Assembly (NCBI GenBank): GCA_021151835.1
Contig: JAGKWO010000018.1
Coordinates: 1 to 64,000, forward strand
Reading direction: 5' to 3'
DNA length: 64,000 nucleotides
From: Gammaproteobacteria bacterium
Lineage (GTDB): Bacteria > Pseudomonadota > Gammaproteobacteria > Pseudomonadales > Cellvibrionaceae
A program made the translations under genes and the position numbers. Every line of letters begins with the position of its first letter. The stretch's first letter is position 1. The notes under the pieces were generated by a model, which was given only the letters and a program-made list of their open reading frames with translations, was not told the origin of the DNA and did not search any database. Below, piece after piece: positions 42,194-52,054 of this stretch.

Positions 42194-45103
42194 TCAGGGG
42201 GTTGGGGAAGGTTGCAAACGTTGTTTGTATGACAACAAATTATCGATGAGAAAAAAGTTTTCACGCTCGGTTAATTTCTGCGAACTTAACCACAAGCGGC
42301 GATTTTTATCGGTAAATACCGCACGATAATATTTAGCAAGCGACTCCGGGGTAATGCGCGCAACCGCATCGGCAAGATCCAGCCTGCGCGAGAAATGCTC
42401 TTCATAAATAGTAATTGCATTCCAATAACGGTCGCTTTGTTCTTTTAATGAACGCGCCGGCTCACGCAATTCATTAATTAATGATTGTTGGTTGATGGAA
42501 AATTCTTCCGGGTTTGCAATAGTCTTAACTTCATTGGCAAGGAAGCGATCAATTTCATTAATGATCTCCGCTTCGCTGGCAACCGGGGATTGAACTACCA
42601 GCAAGGTATTTTCCAACGTTAGTAGCGGTGCAGGAATAGCAGCAACTATATAGCCCAATTGTTTTTGGGTACGCAATTGATGATAAAACGCTGGTTGCAA
42701 CAATTGTCGCACCAGTAACATGTGCGCGTTATCTTCAATAGAAGCTGTGGGACTTTGAATGAACAATTCAATAATATTGTCCGAATGTTCAAGGTTGTGA
42801 ACATACAGCCAGGGCTTATCCGATGTTTGCGGCAACATTAATAATTTTTGCTCAGGCAATTCACGCACCGCCTGTTTATTTAACAATTCGTGCTCGGCCA
42901 GTACGGCCAATTTCAATGCTTCGGCACGGAAATAATTACCGTAAAAAAACGCATCCAGGCGAGCATCAATTAAATGCCGGCCAACAAATTGGTTAAATTG
43001 TTCAAAGGTAGTTGGCTCAAGCGCAGCAATCAATTGCGCGTTGCTCCAGAAAGGAGTTGTCTGTAAAACCGGAATTTGCTTTGCCAATACCTGATAGGGC
43101 AAATCCTTATTTTGGTTACGCAAATTGCGCAGCAGGTTTTCCTTCAGCACGTTGTAACGCTCCTCACTGAATTTACCTGCTTTTATCGATTCCATCACTT
43201 TGTTTACGAGCAATCCCTGACGCGCTGAATAACCGAAAATCTTAACATCGAACCCGCGCGCATTCGCTTCAATTGCCAAATCAATTCCGGCCAGGCGCGC
43301 GGGATATACAAATTCATTAAGCTGGTCATTGATCAGCGCAACAAATAATTGCTCCCTGGCGGCACCCACTGCGCTCGTCGCAGCTAAAGGCGATTTGATG
43401 CGCAAATTGATAGTGGCGCGGGGCTGAATAAATTCACGGTCCTGGGCATACCATACCCGGGTATTTTTGTTAGTTACGATTAACTCCGGCTTGCGACTGA
43501 TAACATCGCCCTGCTGCTCCAGCATGGAACCTGTTTTTACCGTCAGGCGCTTGGGGATAAACAAATTTTTATCCGGCAGCGACAGCTCTTGCCGTACAGC
43601 AGGTTTTAACTCCATTACCTCAGGAATGCCTGTGCGCAAACTATAAGGCGCAGAATAGAGCCTGGACACCCGGTATACGTCCACTTCCGGGGCTGTCAAT
43701 GCAATCAGCACATTATCGTCCGTCAGATAAGACAAACTTTTCTGGATAAGTTTTTCATCGTAATCGGCATACAACAAATTACCGCTAAGGATATCTTGCG
43801 GTTTAAATATACTCATTGATTGCGCCAATTCACTTACCGTTTCCATCGGCGCGCGCTTTTCCTGAAAACGGAAATTCAGGTCTGACATCACCTGTAGTTC
43901 GCTGTAGCGCCAACTGGTTGTGCCGCGCTCACGCAATTGTTCAATACAATAAAAAACCAGGGATATAATCTGGTCGCGCGCGCGAACGCCCTGCGGTGTT
44001 AACTGGATGCTCAATTGAAATAATGCATCACTGCGATTTTCCAGGGATGTATTGGCGTACACCGCATCGGCCCATCCCAAACGTTTCAGCAGTGACAACA
44101 AACTACCGCTACCCTCATGGCCCAACAAATAGGCGATATAACCGTAAGGTTTGGTCAGGTAAAACTTATCGGGGTTGGGGATTGGAAATGCGAAGCTCAG
44201 GCTGCGCAGTTCTTTTTCAGGTTTAATCTCCAGGCTTGCCGGTAAAGTGCCCGGTGAAAAAAGCCCGGGGTAGTGCGCAGCAATTGTAATCTCGCGCAGC
44301 GGGACATTACTGAAACGCGGTCGAACCATTTTTTCCAAAACATCCAATGACTCGCGCCCCAGTACGACCAGATTCATTAAATGTGACGAATAATGTTGCT
44401 CATAAAAAGCAAGCATATCATCGCGCACACTGCGCCCTTCCCGGTCGGCCAGGGTTGTTAAATTACCTACTGAAAACTTTGCACCGGGATGATCGGGATT
44501 CATTAACTCGCGATAAATATCCCACTCACGACGACCATCATCTTTTAATTTGGCTAAATATTCAGAGTGAACTGCTTTGCGTTCACGCTCTACATATTCG
44601 GGAGAAAATAACGGTGCAACAAAAAATTGGGAGAAGCGGTCCAGTGCGGACTCAAGCTGGGCATTGTCAATGTCAAAAAAATAGTTGGTATTTTCTGCAG
44701 CGGTGTAGGCGTTGTAACTGCCGCCGTGTTGCGATATGAATTCCTGGTATTCACCTGCATGCGGATATTTTTCCGTCCCCAGGAATAACATGTGTTCCAG
44801 GAAGTGCGCCAGGCCTTCACGATCACGGGGGTTTTGGTTTGCTCCGACATTAACATCCAGGGCAGCGGCAGATTTTTCTGTGACGGGATCGGAAATCAGT
44901 AACACTCGCAACTGGTTTTCCAACACCAGATAACGGTACTCGCGTTTATCGTTTTCACTTTTTTTCAATAGCAATGTTTGCTGTTGAACAACGTCCTTTG
45001 GTTCAAGTGCAAAACCCGCTAACGGCAAGCTTAACAAACAGATGCATACTGCATAAATTGCAGAAGACATTGCACCCCGTTGTTTGCTACACATTTTTGC
45101 CAT
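42194..45103 (-). CDS. M16 family zinc protease (pitrilysin/insulinase-like)
   Basis: 969 residues from the ATG at 45103; other in-frame starts lie at 45136, 45094 and 45070. A signal peptide (AIYAVCICLLSLPLAGFA) predicts a periplasmic enzyme. The inverted zinc motif HFLEHMLFLGTEKYP (HxxEH) is followed about 70 residues later by ERKAVHSEY with the third ligand Glu. The size and N-terminal NVGANQNPRDREGLAHFLEHM match pitrilysin (PtrA), which degrades small peptides. It lies 44 nt downstream of the TusA-like gene on the same strand. Confidence 0.94.
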   Translation of the reverse strand: MAKMCSKQRGAMSSAIYAVCICLLSLPLAGFALEPKDVVQQQTLLLKKSENDKREYRYLVLENQLRVLLISDPVTEKSAAALDVNVGANQNPRDREGLAHFLEHMLFLGTEKYPHAGEYQEFISQHGGSYNAYTAAENTNYFFDIDNAQLESALDRFSQFFVAPLFSPEYVERERKAVHSEYLAKLKDDGRREWDIYRELMNPDHPGAKFSVGNLTTLADREGRSVRDDMLAFYEQHYSSHLMNLVVLGRESLDVLEKMVRPRFSNVPLREITIAAHYPGLFSPGTLPASLEIKPEKELRSLSFAFPIPNPDKFYLTKPYGYIAYLLGHEGSGSLLSLLKRLGWADAVYANTSLENRSDALFQLSIQLTPQGVRARDQIISLVFYCIEQLRERGTTSWRYSELQVMSDLNFRFQEKRAPMETVSELAQSMSIFKPQDILSGNLLYADYDEKLIQKSLSYLTDDNVLIALTAPEVDVYRVSRLYSAPYSLRTGIPEVMELKPAVRQELSLPDKNLFIPKRLTVKTGSMLEQQGDVISRKPELIVTNKNTRVWYAQDREFIQPRATINLRIKSPLAATSAVGAAREQLFVALINDQLNEFVYPARLAGIDLAIEANARGFDVKIFGYSARQGLLVNKVMESIKAGKFSEERYNVLKENLLRNLRNQNKDLPYQVLAKQIPVLQTTPFWSNAQLIAALEPTTFEQFNQFVGRHLIDARLDAFFYGNYFRAEALKLAVLAEHELLNKQAVRELPEQKLLMLPQTSDKPWLYVHNLEHSDNIIELFIQSPTASIEDNAHMLLVRQLLQPAFYHQLRTQKQLGYIVAAIPAPLLTLENTLLVVQSPVASEAEIINEIDRFLANEVKTIANPEEFSINQQSLINELREPARSLKEQSDRYWNAITIYEEHFSRRLDLADAVARITPESLAKYYRAVFTDKNRRLWLSSQKLTERENFFLIDNLLSYKQRLQPSPTP

Positions 45104-45147
45104 AACGCACTCACTTACACATTCAATAATCTGCAACGCAGTGATGA

Positions 45148-45432
45148 TTATTCACCAGAACCGGGAACCGCCAGATCAACTTTTTTTAACAGATAACAAA
45201 AGACTAAATCCCGCTCGCCAAAACCGATCAACTCATGCCCGCTAATAGCAGCAAAGGCCTGGAAATCCCTTACTGATCCCGCATCGGTTGCCAATACCCG
45301 CAATACATCTCCCGGCATCAGGCTCCTTAACGCCTGCTTGGCTTTTAATAAGGGTAACGGGCAACGTAAACCTGATGCATCCAGCTCTGCTTTTACCGGA
45401 TGGGTAAAACAATCAATTACCCCATTGGTCAT
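45148..45432 (-). CDS. TusA/SirA-family sulfurtransferase
   Basis: 94 residues. The active-site motif is LDASGLRCPLPLLKAKQAL, with the persulfide-carrying Cys in RCPxP. The family moves sulfur for tRNA thiolation or cofactor synthesis. The N-terminal extension (about 14 residues) is longer than in E. coli TusA, so this may be a paralogue; I leave the symbol empty. It lies between the M16 protease gene (same strand) and the divergent M48 gene. Confidence 0.92.
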   Translation of the reverse strand: MTNGVIDCFTHPVKAELDASGLRCPLPLLKAKQALRSLMPGDVLRVLATDAGSVRDFQAFAAISGHELIGFGERDLVFCYLLKKVDLAVPGSGE

Positions 45433-45713
45433 AACTCTTTACCTGCAAACCGCTGTTTTTAGCGGGATAAACCAGACTTTTTGTGCCAGCCAGCGAACCC
45501 GCACGCCGGAAAAAGGTCTCAAAAGGTTGCTAACCTAGTCTTTACGCGTCAAAAAGGCTAGAGTTACGCCGAATTTTTTATGCCTTATTCGCTTTGGTGC
45601 CCAGCCCTCAACCTATGGGCCAGCCATTTCAGGAGTCTGCCCTTACCGTGTCCAGGTTAGTGAATCACCGCGTGCTTCCACCCTACTCCCTGTTTGAACG
45701 TACCTTCCAGCGC

Positions 45714-47150
45714 ATGTCGCAACCGATAATGCTGGCGCTACTTATTATCTGTGGGCTGGGGCTTTCATCTACAAGCAGCGCTGAGGTGGAATTACCCGAT
45801 CTAGGCGATAGTAGTTCGATCACTATTTCGCCCGCGCAGGAAAAAGTACTAGGCCAACGCTGGTTGCGCGCTTATCGCAGCCAGGTACCTACATCGTCGG
45901 ACCCATTGATCATCAATTACCTGGAACAGTTATTTGCCCGGTTAATCCCTTATAGCCAATTAACGGAAAAACGGGTCGATCTGGTGGTCGTCGAAAATAA
46001 CACGCTCAATGCCTTTGCGGTACCCGGCAATATTATTGGTGTCCATACCGGTTTGTTGAACTACGCCAAGAGCGAAAACCAGTTGGCGGCCGTACTTGCC
46101 CATGAAATGGGTCACCTTAGCCAACGCCACTACGCCCGCCGCCTTGAGCAGCAGAAAAAAATGATGGTACCCATGCTGGCGGGAATGCTGGCCGGCCTGG
46201 TACTGGCAGCGAACAGTAATAGTGATGCCGGGATGGCGGCAATCATGGGCACCCAGGCTGCCGCCCAGCAAGCATCCCTTGCCTTTAGCCGCCAGAACGA
46301 ACAGGAAGCGGACCGCATCGGTATGCAGACAATGGTTGAAGCCGGGCTTGATGCCCATGCTGCCGCCGATATGTTTGAAGAGATGGTGCGCGCTAACCGC
46401 TTGAATCGCCGCCCGCCCGAATACCTGTTAACCCACCCGGTCAGTGAAACCCGTGTTGCCGATGCCCGCAACCGCGCCCAGCAATATCCACGCAAACCTG
46501 CCGTTGATGACCTTGAGTATCAGTTAATGCGCAGCCGCGTGCGTGTCGAAGCCGAAGAAACACCGCAAATCGCTGCAAAAATGTTTAAAAGTGAGTTGGA
46601 TAAAGAAAGCCTTTCACCCGACGCCAGCCGTTATGGCTGGGTATTGGCGCTGACCAAATCCAGCCAATTTGATACCGCCCGTGAAGCACTGGCTCCATTA
46701 TTGGCCAAAGACCCCGAGCGCGTGACCTACCAGATTATGCGTGCCGATATTGAAATTGCAGCCGAGCGTTATAAGCCGGGGCTGGAAATCATTGAAACGC
46801 AATTAGCTAAAAATCCCAATAACTATCCGTTGATTATTCGCCACGCGGAAGCACTGATGAAAGCGGGGTTTTACAAACAATGCGCTGAAATTCTGGATCG
46901 CTACTCACGCAAACGCAGTAATGACGATTACGTATGGTACTTGCTGGCGGAAGTGAATGGCCTGGCGGGAAATATCCTGGGCGTACACGAAGCGCGGGCA
47001 GAATATTTTATTTTGAATGGTGTTTATGATCGCGCCCAAATCCAGTTGCGCAATGCATTGAAATTAACCAAGGACAATGCCTATCGCACCGCATTAATAG
47101 AAGAGCGCCTCAAATATGTTGAAGCGCAAATGCAAGACCATAGTTTTTAA
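45714..47150 (+). CDS. BepA-like M48 metalloprotease with TPR repeats
   Basis: About 478 residues from the ATG at 45714, which opens with a signal peptide (MSQPIMLALLIICGLGLSS). The frame is open from 45594, but the extra 40 residues look untranslated and no start has a good ribosome binding site. The zinc motif is HEMGHLSQRH (about residue 130) with the third ligand in EQEADRIG. The C-terminal half (about 280-470) has TPR-like helical repeats. Together these match YfgC/BepA, a periplasmic protease-chaperone that checks outer-membrane protein assembly. The length of BepA (487) agrees. Confidence 0.93.
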   Translation: MSQPIMLALLIICGLGLSSTSSAEVELPDLGDSSSITISPAQEKVLGQRWLRAYRSQVPTSSDPLIINYLEQLFARLIPYSQLTEKRVDLVVVENNTLNAFAVPGNIIGVHTGLLNYAKSENQLAAVLAHEMGHLSQRHYARRLEQQKKMMVPMLAGMLAGLVLAANSNSDAGMAAIMGTQAAAQQASLAFSRQNEQEADRIGMQTMVEAGLDAHAAADMFEEMVRANRLNRRPPEYLLTHPVSETRVADARNRAQQYPRKPAVDDLEYQLMRSRVRVEAEETPQIAAKMFKSELDKESLSPDASRYGWVLALTKSSQFDTAREALAPLLAKDPERVTYQIMRADIEIAAERYKPGLEIIETQLAKNPNNYPLIIRHAEALMKAGFYKQCAEILDRYSRKRSNDDYVWYLLAEVNGLAGNILGVHEARAEYFILNGVYDRAQIQLRNALKLTKDNAYRTALIEERLKYVEAQMQDHSF

Positions 47151-47185
47151 TTGGATTGAATAACAAAAACAGCCGCGATAAAAAA

Positions 47186-49753
47186 TCAGCGCGGCTGTTT
47201 GATCCAACCCGATTCTACAATCCACTCGTCCGTATTGACCACTGCCATTGGTCGGCCGATGAAATATCCCTGGGCTTCATCGCAACCCATTTCTGCCAAG
47301 CGAGTCAATAACGCTTCGTTCTCAACGCCTTCGGCGACAACAGTCAAACCCATATTATGCGCAAGGTGGATGGTTGAATTGACGATCAATTCATCCTGCA
47401 AATCTTCCATCATATTGCGCACAAACGAATTATCAATTTTCAATGTCTGGACGGGCAAACGTTTCAAATAGGCAAGTGAAGAATAACCGGTACCAAAATC
47501 GTCAATCGCCAAATGCACGCCTAATGCATGCAAGGCATCCAGGTTACGCAGTGCGCGCGTTGGATCGGTCATGATCGCGCTTTCGGTAATTTCCAACTCC
47601 AGGCGTGTAGGTGGCAATTGATATTTTTTTAATAATCGATCCACCAGCTTGGGAATATTGTCATCCATTAAATTGCGCGCTGATAAATTTACCGCCACGC
47701 TTAATGACATTCCCTGGTCCTGCCAGCGTCGGCATTGTTCAATTGCCCGCTCCAGTACCCACGCGGTTAATTGATGGATAACACTGGTCAATTCGGCAAT
47801 AGGGATAAAATCATTGGGTGGCACAAAGCCCAACTCCGGATGAATCCAGCGGATCAGCGCCTCAAAACCATAACAACGCTTTTCGTTCAGCAACACTTTC
47901 GGTTGATAGTATAAACACAATTGGTTTTCACGAATCGCGCGCCCCAATTCACTGACTATCGCTAATCGTTTGGTCGAATGCGGATCATATTCCGGGCTAT
48001 AAATGGATAAACCGAGCATCTGGCTTTTTGCATAATACATGGCGATATCGGCATAGCGCATGAGTTCATGATGATCCTGTGCTTGCTGCGGGCTAATGGC
48101 AATACCAATACTTGCACTGACTTGAGTTGTGAAACCATCCAGATCAAACTCCTGGGTTAACGCATCCAGCAGGCGGTGACCAAATACAACCGCCTGGTGA
48201 GTACTGCGAATGCGTGGCAAAAAAACCGCAAATTCATCGCCCCCCAAACGCGCCACAGTACCGGGAACCTCAGACATTTCATTGGCCAAACGCGGACCGA
48301 TTAATTTCAGTAAATGGTCACCGACGTTGTGCCCGAGCGTATCGTTAATTTCTTTGAAGCGATCCAGGTCAATTAACAACAGCGCACTGATTTGTTCAGC
48401 ACTGCGTTTTTCAAAGCACTCCTCCATATCAACGTAGAGTTTATTGCGATTAGGGAGCGATGTCAGTGAATCGTGATGGGATTGGTAACGCAATTTATCT
48501 TCGTAGCGTTTACGTGCGGTAATATCTTTGGTAGTGCCCCACACGCGTTTTAAATAACCCTCCTCAACAATTCCCGTGCAGCAAATCTGGAAGAAATATT
48601 GTTTACCGCGATGATCTTCCCGCACGATATCGTGATCGACCATCTGGTAATTGTTCCTTACAAAAAAGTCGATATCAAATACGTAATTGCGCGAACCACT
48701 GTCAATCAAGCCCATGCCGAGAATATCATCAAGCGATTCCACCCCAAGCATACCCAGCAAGACTTTATTAGCCTCAACCAATCGGGCGTTGTTAGCAATT
48801 TGTCGCGCCTGGGTTTCTACGTTTTTGGCAATGGCAATGGCGGGCTGCATTTCATAACACCAGATTGCTTCGGAGCTGTTGGTGATAAATGCTTTGTAAC
48901 TGGCTTCGCTTTCCTGCAAGGCATCGCGCGCACTTTTCTCGCGCGATAAATCCTGTAATTGAATTAATACTCGTTCCACCGCACCATTGGTATCGCGCAC
49001 AGGTAAAAAATTTGCGCGAAAAAATAAATTTTTGTTATTAACGAAACGGCTGCGATGAATGTTGCCCAGTAAATAATTGGTTTCTATCGTTTGCACTTTA
49101 CCGTGTTCATAAACTTGCTGGATAGCGTCCAGCAATTCCGGGTCACGACTAACACGCTTATCGCGCAAAATAGAATAGTAGCCAGAAGCCAATTCAACCT
49201 GGCGATGGTTCAAATGAAACATTCGTTCCATCGCATGGTTCATATTCAGGATAACGCCCTGCTTATCGGTAATTACACTGGGAATCGGGCTTTCAGAAAA
49301 TAATCCGGATAAAAACGTCAACCCGTATTCGTCATCCGGCTGAGCGGGAATATCGCGCGCGCTCATAACCATACCGTGGAAATGCCGACAGCCATCTTTT
49401 CCTTCCGGTTGCAAACGCGCCACAAATCGTAACTGCGGCTCACCGGCGATCCCCACCAGGCGCAAATCGCAAGAGCGCAAACGTTCATAATCCTGGTCAT
49501 CGGGATCAGTATTAAACGATTGCATAAATAAGTATTTGTCAGCTACTGGCAAGAGTTGCAACAAATCAGTGAGTGAATTTAACGATGGCGGATCAGGCGT
49601 AACCCTTGCCAGAAATTGGGGAGTAATAAAAAGGTCGCCGCTTATCGACTCCATGCTCCAGGGAGCCATATTGGAAGAATCCAATGCATTGTCCAGACTG
49701 GCATCACCCGGCAACGCCGAAACTGGATCACCCGATGAGTTGGATTGCTGCAT
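47186..49753 (-). CDS. PAS-GGDEF-EAL protein (cyclic di-GMP turnover)
   Basis: 855 residues from the ATG at 49753 (a TTG at 49777 is possible). There is no transmembrane segment, so it is a soluble sensor. Two or more PAS-type regions (about 145-270 and 285-410) precede a GGDEF domain with DLDRFKEINDTLGH and RLGGDEF (active site intact) but without an RxxD inhibitory site. The EAL domain keeps FEALIRW, NLSARN, ELEITES, IDDFGTGYSS, LKIDNSFV, AEGVEN and QGYFIGRP, so both cyclase and phosphodiesterase residues are present. Which activity dominates cannot be told. A perfect inverted repeat lies about 105 bp upstream. Confidence 0.95.
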   Translation of the reverse strand: MQQSNSSGDPVSALPGDASLDNALDSSNMAPWSMESISGDLFITPQFLARVTPDPPSLNSLTDLLQLLPVADKYLFMQSFNTDPDDQDYERLRSCDLRLVGIAGEPQLRFVARLQPEGKDGCRHFHGMVMSARDIPAQPDDEYGLTFLSGLFSESPIPSVITDKQGVILNMNHAMERMFHLNHRQVELASGYYSILRDKRVSRDPELLDAIQQVYEHGKVQTIETNYLLGNIHRSRFVNNKNLFFRANFLPVRDTNGAVERVLIQLQDLSREKSARDALQESEASYKAFITNSSEAIWCYEMQPAIAIAKNVETQARQIANNARLVEANKVLLGMLGVESLDDILGMGLIDSGSRNYVFDIDFFVRNNYQMVDHDIVREDHRGKQYFFQICCTGIVEEGYLKRVWGTTKDITARKRYEDKLRYQSHHDSLTSLPNRNKLYVDMEECFEKRSAEQISALLLIDLDRFKEINDTLGHNVGDHLLKLIGPRLANEMSEVPGTVARLGGDEFAVFLPRIRSTHQAVVFGHRLLDALTQEFDLDGFTTQVSASIGIAISPQQAQDHHELMRYADIAMYYAKSQMLGLSIYSPEYDPHSTKRLAIVSELGRAIRENQLCLYYQPKVLLNEKRCYGFEALIRWIHPELGFVPPNDFIPIAELTSVIHQLTAWVLERAIEQCRRWQDQGMSLSVAVNLSARNLMDDNIPKLVDRLLKKYQLPPTRLELEITESAIMTDPTRALRNLDALHALGVHLAIDDFGTGYSSLAYLKRLPVQTLKIDNSFVRNMMEDLQDELIVNSTIHLAHNMGLTVVAEGVENEALLTRLAEMGCDEAQGYFIGRPMAVVNTDEWIVESGWIKQPR

Positions 49754-49857
49754 AGAAATAAGCTTGCCCTTTCCCAAGAGTACATTTATGGATTAAGAAA
49801 ATAATTTTCAGACCAAAGTGTAGCCAAGAATTTTTAGGGCACGCCAATAACGGGTAT

Positions 49858-49889
49858 TAGTTCACAATAATTATTATTAGTGTGAACTA
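49858..49889. promoter_or_regulatory. Perfect inverted repeat upstream of the GGDEF/EAL gene
   Basis: TAGTTCACA (49858-49866) and TGTGAACTA (49881-49889) surround a 14-bp AT-rich centre. It lies between the slyX stop and the GGDEF/EAL start. It could be an operator for the latter or a terminator for slyX; no T-run follows. Confidence 0.5.
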
Positions 49890-49964
49890 GTACGCCGTTT
49901 TATTTTTTCCTTTCGCCATTTTTCTGGCGAAACAAACAAGCAGGTATTTTGCGGATAAAAACCG

Positions 49965-50183
49965 TCAGTAATGCGGCGGCCGCTCCTCCTGAATTAACTC
50001 GCCCTCCTGCCCTTGTGTACGCAGCGAATCTTCGAGGCGCTGGGCAAGAATACGAATTTGCTGCTTGAGTTGGATGATGTCGGCATCTTGCTGGGTAATC
50101 ACCCGGTTTAATTGTTCGAGGGTATCCTCCTGATAGGCAACACGCGTTTGCAAATCGATTAATTGTTCTTGAAGATCAGCCAT
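49965..50183 (-). CDS. slyX: SlyX family protein
   Basis: 72 residues from the ATG at 50183, which has GGAG eight bases upstream. It is a short predicted coiled coil (LQEQLIDLQTRVAYQEDTLEQ through LKQQIRILAQRLED, heptads of Leu/Ile) ending in the family's typical proline-rich PPHY. The function is unknown. Its start overlaps the stop of the beta-lactamase-fold gene by 8 nt. Confidence 0.92.
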   Translation of the reverse strand: MADLQEQLIDLQTRVAYQEDTLEQLNRVITQQDADIIQLKQQIRILAQRLEDSLRTQGQEGELIQEERPPHY

Positions 50184-51375
50184 GGTGTTGCTCCAGAATT
50201 GCGTAAGTTGCATCGATTAAACGCACGGCGCGTTCATCAATTAACAAGCCCTGCCCCATGCGATGGGTGACATAACCAAAACCCACTGCAAAATCCGGAT
50301 CGGCAAAGGCGACGCAACCACCGGCACCGGGGTGCCCGAACGCGCGCGCGCCGCGACCATAACGGCAATCTGCACGCTGGTGTTGCGATAACATAAATCC
50401 ATGGCTGAAACGCAACGGCAGACCGAGCGTTTGATCCTGTTCGAACGTTTGCTCTTGCCAGCAAAGCGGCAAAACGGATTCATCCAATAATCCGCTGGCG
50501 CTAGCAAGATTGCCGAAAATCGTGGCGAGTGCACGCGCATCAGCGTGGGCATTGGCAGCCGGAATTTGCGCTTGCCGCCATTCGCGCGAATTGGTTGCGG
50601 TCATCAAACTGATGGGGTTGGAAAATGCGCGATTGGTTACCCCGCGCGGATCAGCCTTCATCATTTTTCCAAGGGCGATACTATCGGCACCGGTAGCAAA
50701 ATTCGGTAAACCGGCAGGGCGTTTTAACGGACCGGTATCGGCAATGTTATCGAGCAAGGCATCCGGCACACCGAAATGGCAATTCACCCCCAAAGGCCCG
50801 GCCACTTTCGCCTGGAAATAATCATTCACACTCGCAAAGCCACTGGCGCGCTTGATAATTTCACCGAGCACCCAACCAAACATAAATGGCGAATAACCCT
50901 GCGCCGTACCGGGAATCCACCAGGGCAATTCAGCAGCAACCGCCGTTGCCATAGTGTGCCAGGCAAATATTTGCTCGTTGGCGATGTGCTGATGAAACGC
51001 CGATAAACCGGCGCGATGGCACAACAACTGGCGCAATGTAACCGCACCTTTATCGGCTTGCGCAAATTCAGGCCAAAGCCCCGCCACAGGTTCATCCAGC
51101 GCCAGGGTTCCCTCGGCAATCAATTGCAAAACACAAATGGCAACCAGCCCTTTACCCGCCGAAAAAATATTCACCAGCGTCTGCTCGTCCCACTCACGCG
51201 CCTCAATACCCGCCAGTTTATTACTGCGCTGGCCAGCCCAGATATTCACCACCAGCGCACCGCGATAATGCAACGCCACCCCCGCCCCGGCTTCGCCCAT
51301 AGCAAAATTGGCTGCAAAGGCATCCACCAGCGGTTGCCATTCCGGGGACCATTGCCCTTTTACTTCAATTGTCAT
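50176..51375 (-). CDS. Beta-lactamase family serine hydrolase (EstB-like)
   Basis: 399 residues from the ATG at 51375 with AGGA upstream. It has the SxxK nucleophile motif in NIFSAGKGLVA (Ser72, Lys75), a QGYSPFMFGW Tyr region and a C-terminal AFGHPGAGGCVAFADP, corresponding to the HxG-type third motif of class C-like esterases. No signal peptide, so a cytoplasmic esterase or peptidase is more likely than an antibiotic-degrading lactamase. Coupled to slyX. Confidence 0.92.
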   Translation of the reverse strand: MTIEVKGQWSPEWQPLVDAFAANFAMGEAGAGVALHYRGALVVNIWAGQRSNKLAGIEAREWDEQTLVNIFSAGKGLVAICVLQLIAEGTLALDEPVAGLWPEFAQADKGAVTLRQLLCHRAGLSAFHQHIANEQIFAWHTMATAVAAELPWWIPGTAQGYSPFMFGWVLGEIIKRASGFASVNDYFQAKVAGPLGVNCHFGVPDALLDNIADTGPLKRPAGLPNFATGADSIALGKMMKADPRGVTNRAFSNPISLMTATNSREWRQAQIPAANAHADARALATIFGNLASASGLLDESVLPLCWQEQTFEQDQTLGLPLRFSHGFMLSQHQRADCRYGRGARAFGHPGAGGCVAFADPDFAVGFGYVTHRMGQGLLIDERAVRLIDATYAILEQHHG

Positions 51376-51457
51376 AACCGATTCCTGCAATGTAGTGCGT
51401 GGCATTCTAACAGCCTCGGCAGGTAGAATTGGCCATGCATTCGCAAGAGATCACATC

Positions 51458-51787
51458 ATGAGCAAAGACAAAAACTCCCGCCTCGTTTATTCCACTGAAA
51501 CAGGCCGCGTTAAAGAAGAAAAACCGGCGGCCGCAATTCCGCAAGGCGACGGTATTGTGCGTATTCGCCGTGAAACGGCGGGGCGCAATGGCAAAGGCGT
51601 GACTACCGTTACCGGTGTGCCGCTGGACGAAGCCAAATTAAAAGATCTCGCTAAAGCCCTGAAAGTACTCTGTGGTGTTGGTGGTTCGGTAAAAGATGGC
51701 GTGATTGAAATCCAGGGCGACCAGCGCGATAAATTAAAAGCAGAGCTGGAAAAGCGCGGCTTCACTGTAAAACTCGCCGGTGGTTAA
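51458..51787 (+). CDS. yciH: SUI1/eIF1-like translation initiation factor YciH
   Basis: 109 residues from the ATG at 51458; the frame upstream is a shadow of the divergent gene. The SUI1 domain is visible as VRIRRETAGRNGKGVTTVTG and LKVLCGVGGSVKDGVIEIQGDQ. YciH is the bacterial eIF1 homologue and has been linked to start-codon fidelity and repression of translation under stress. It overlaps the next gene by 8 nt. Confidence 0.95.
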   Translation: MSKDKNSRLVYSTETGRVKEEKPAAAIPQGDGIVRIRRETAGRNGKGVTTVTGVPLDEAKLKDLAKALKVLCGVGGSVKDGVIEIQGDQRDKLKAELEKRGFTVKLAGG

Positions 51788-52049
51788 TGTGGACGAATTT
51801 CCGTTTGATCCGCAGTTGTTAAAAGATCTGGTTACCACCCCCATGCCCTACGGCAAGTACGCCGGCCATGTTATCGCCGACATTCCCGAACATTATCTGG
51901 TATGGATGGCGCGCGAAGGTTTTCCCAAAGGAAAACTCGGCAATTTATTGGGTTTGATGTACGAAATCCGTTTGAATGGCCTGGAAGGTTTATTAAAACC
52001 ATTAAAAGAAAATCCACGCTATTTCCAGGGCGATAAAAAACTCAACTGA
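51780..52049 (+). CDS. DUF3820 family protein
   Basis: 89 residues. TPMPYGKYAGHVIADIPEHYLVWMA with FPKGKLGNLLGLMYEIR split across it matches DUF3820 (QSregVF_b, PF12843), a small family of unknown function named after a Pseudomonas protein. The start is GTG at 51780 or the GTG at 51789; the first overlaps the yciH end and suggests coupling. Confidence 0.9.
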   Translation: MVNVDEFPFDPQLLKDLVTTPMPYGKYAGHVIADIPEHYLVWMAREGFPKGKLGNLLGLMYEIRLNGLEGLLKPLKENPRYFQGDKKLN

Positions 52050-52054
52050 ATGGC

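Noticed and set aside
50176..51375. Beta-lactamase-fold gene as an antibiotic resistance gene
   Set aside because: No export signal and an EstB-like set of motifs favour an esterase or peptidase role.
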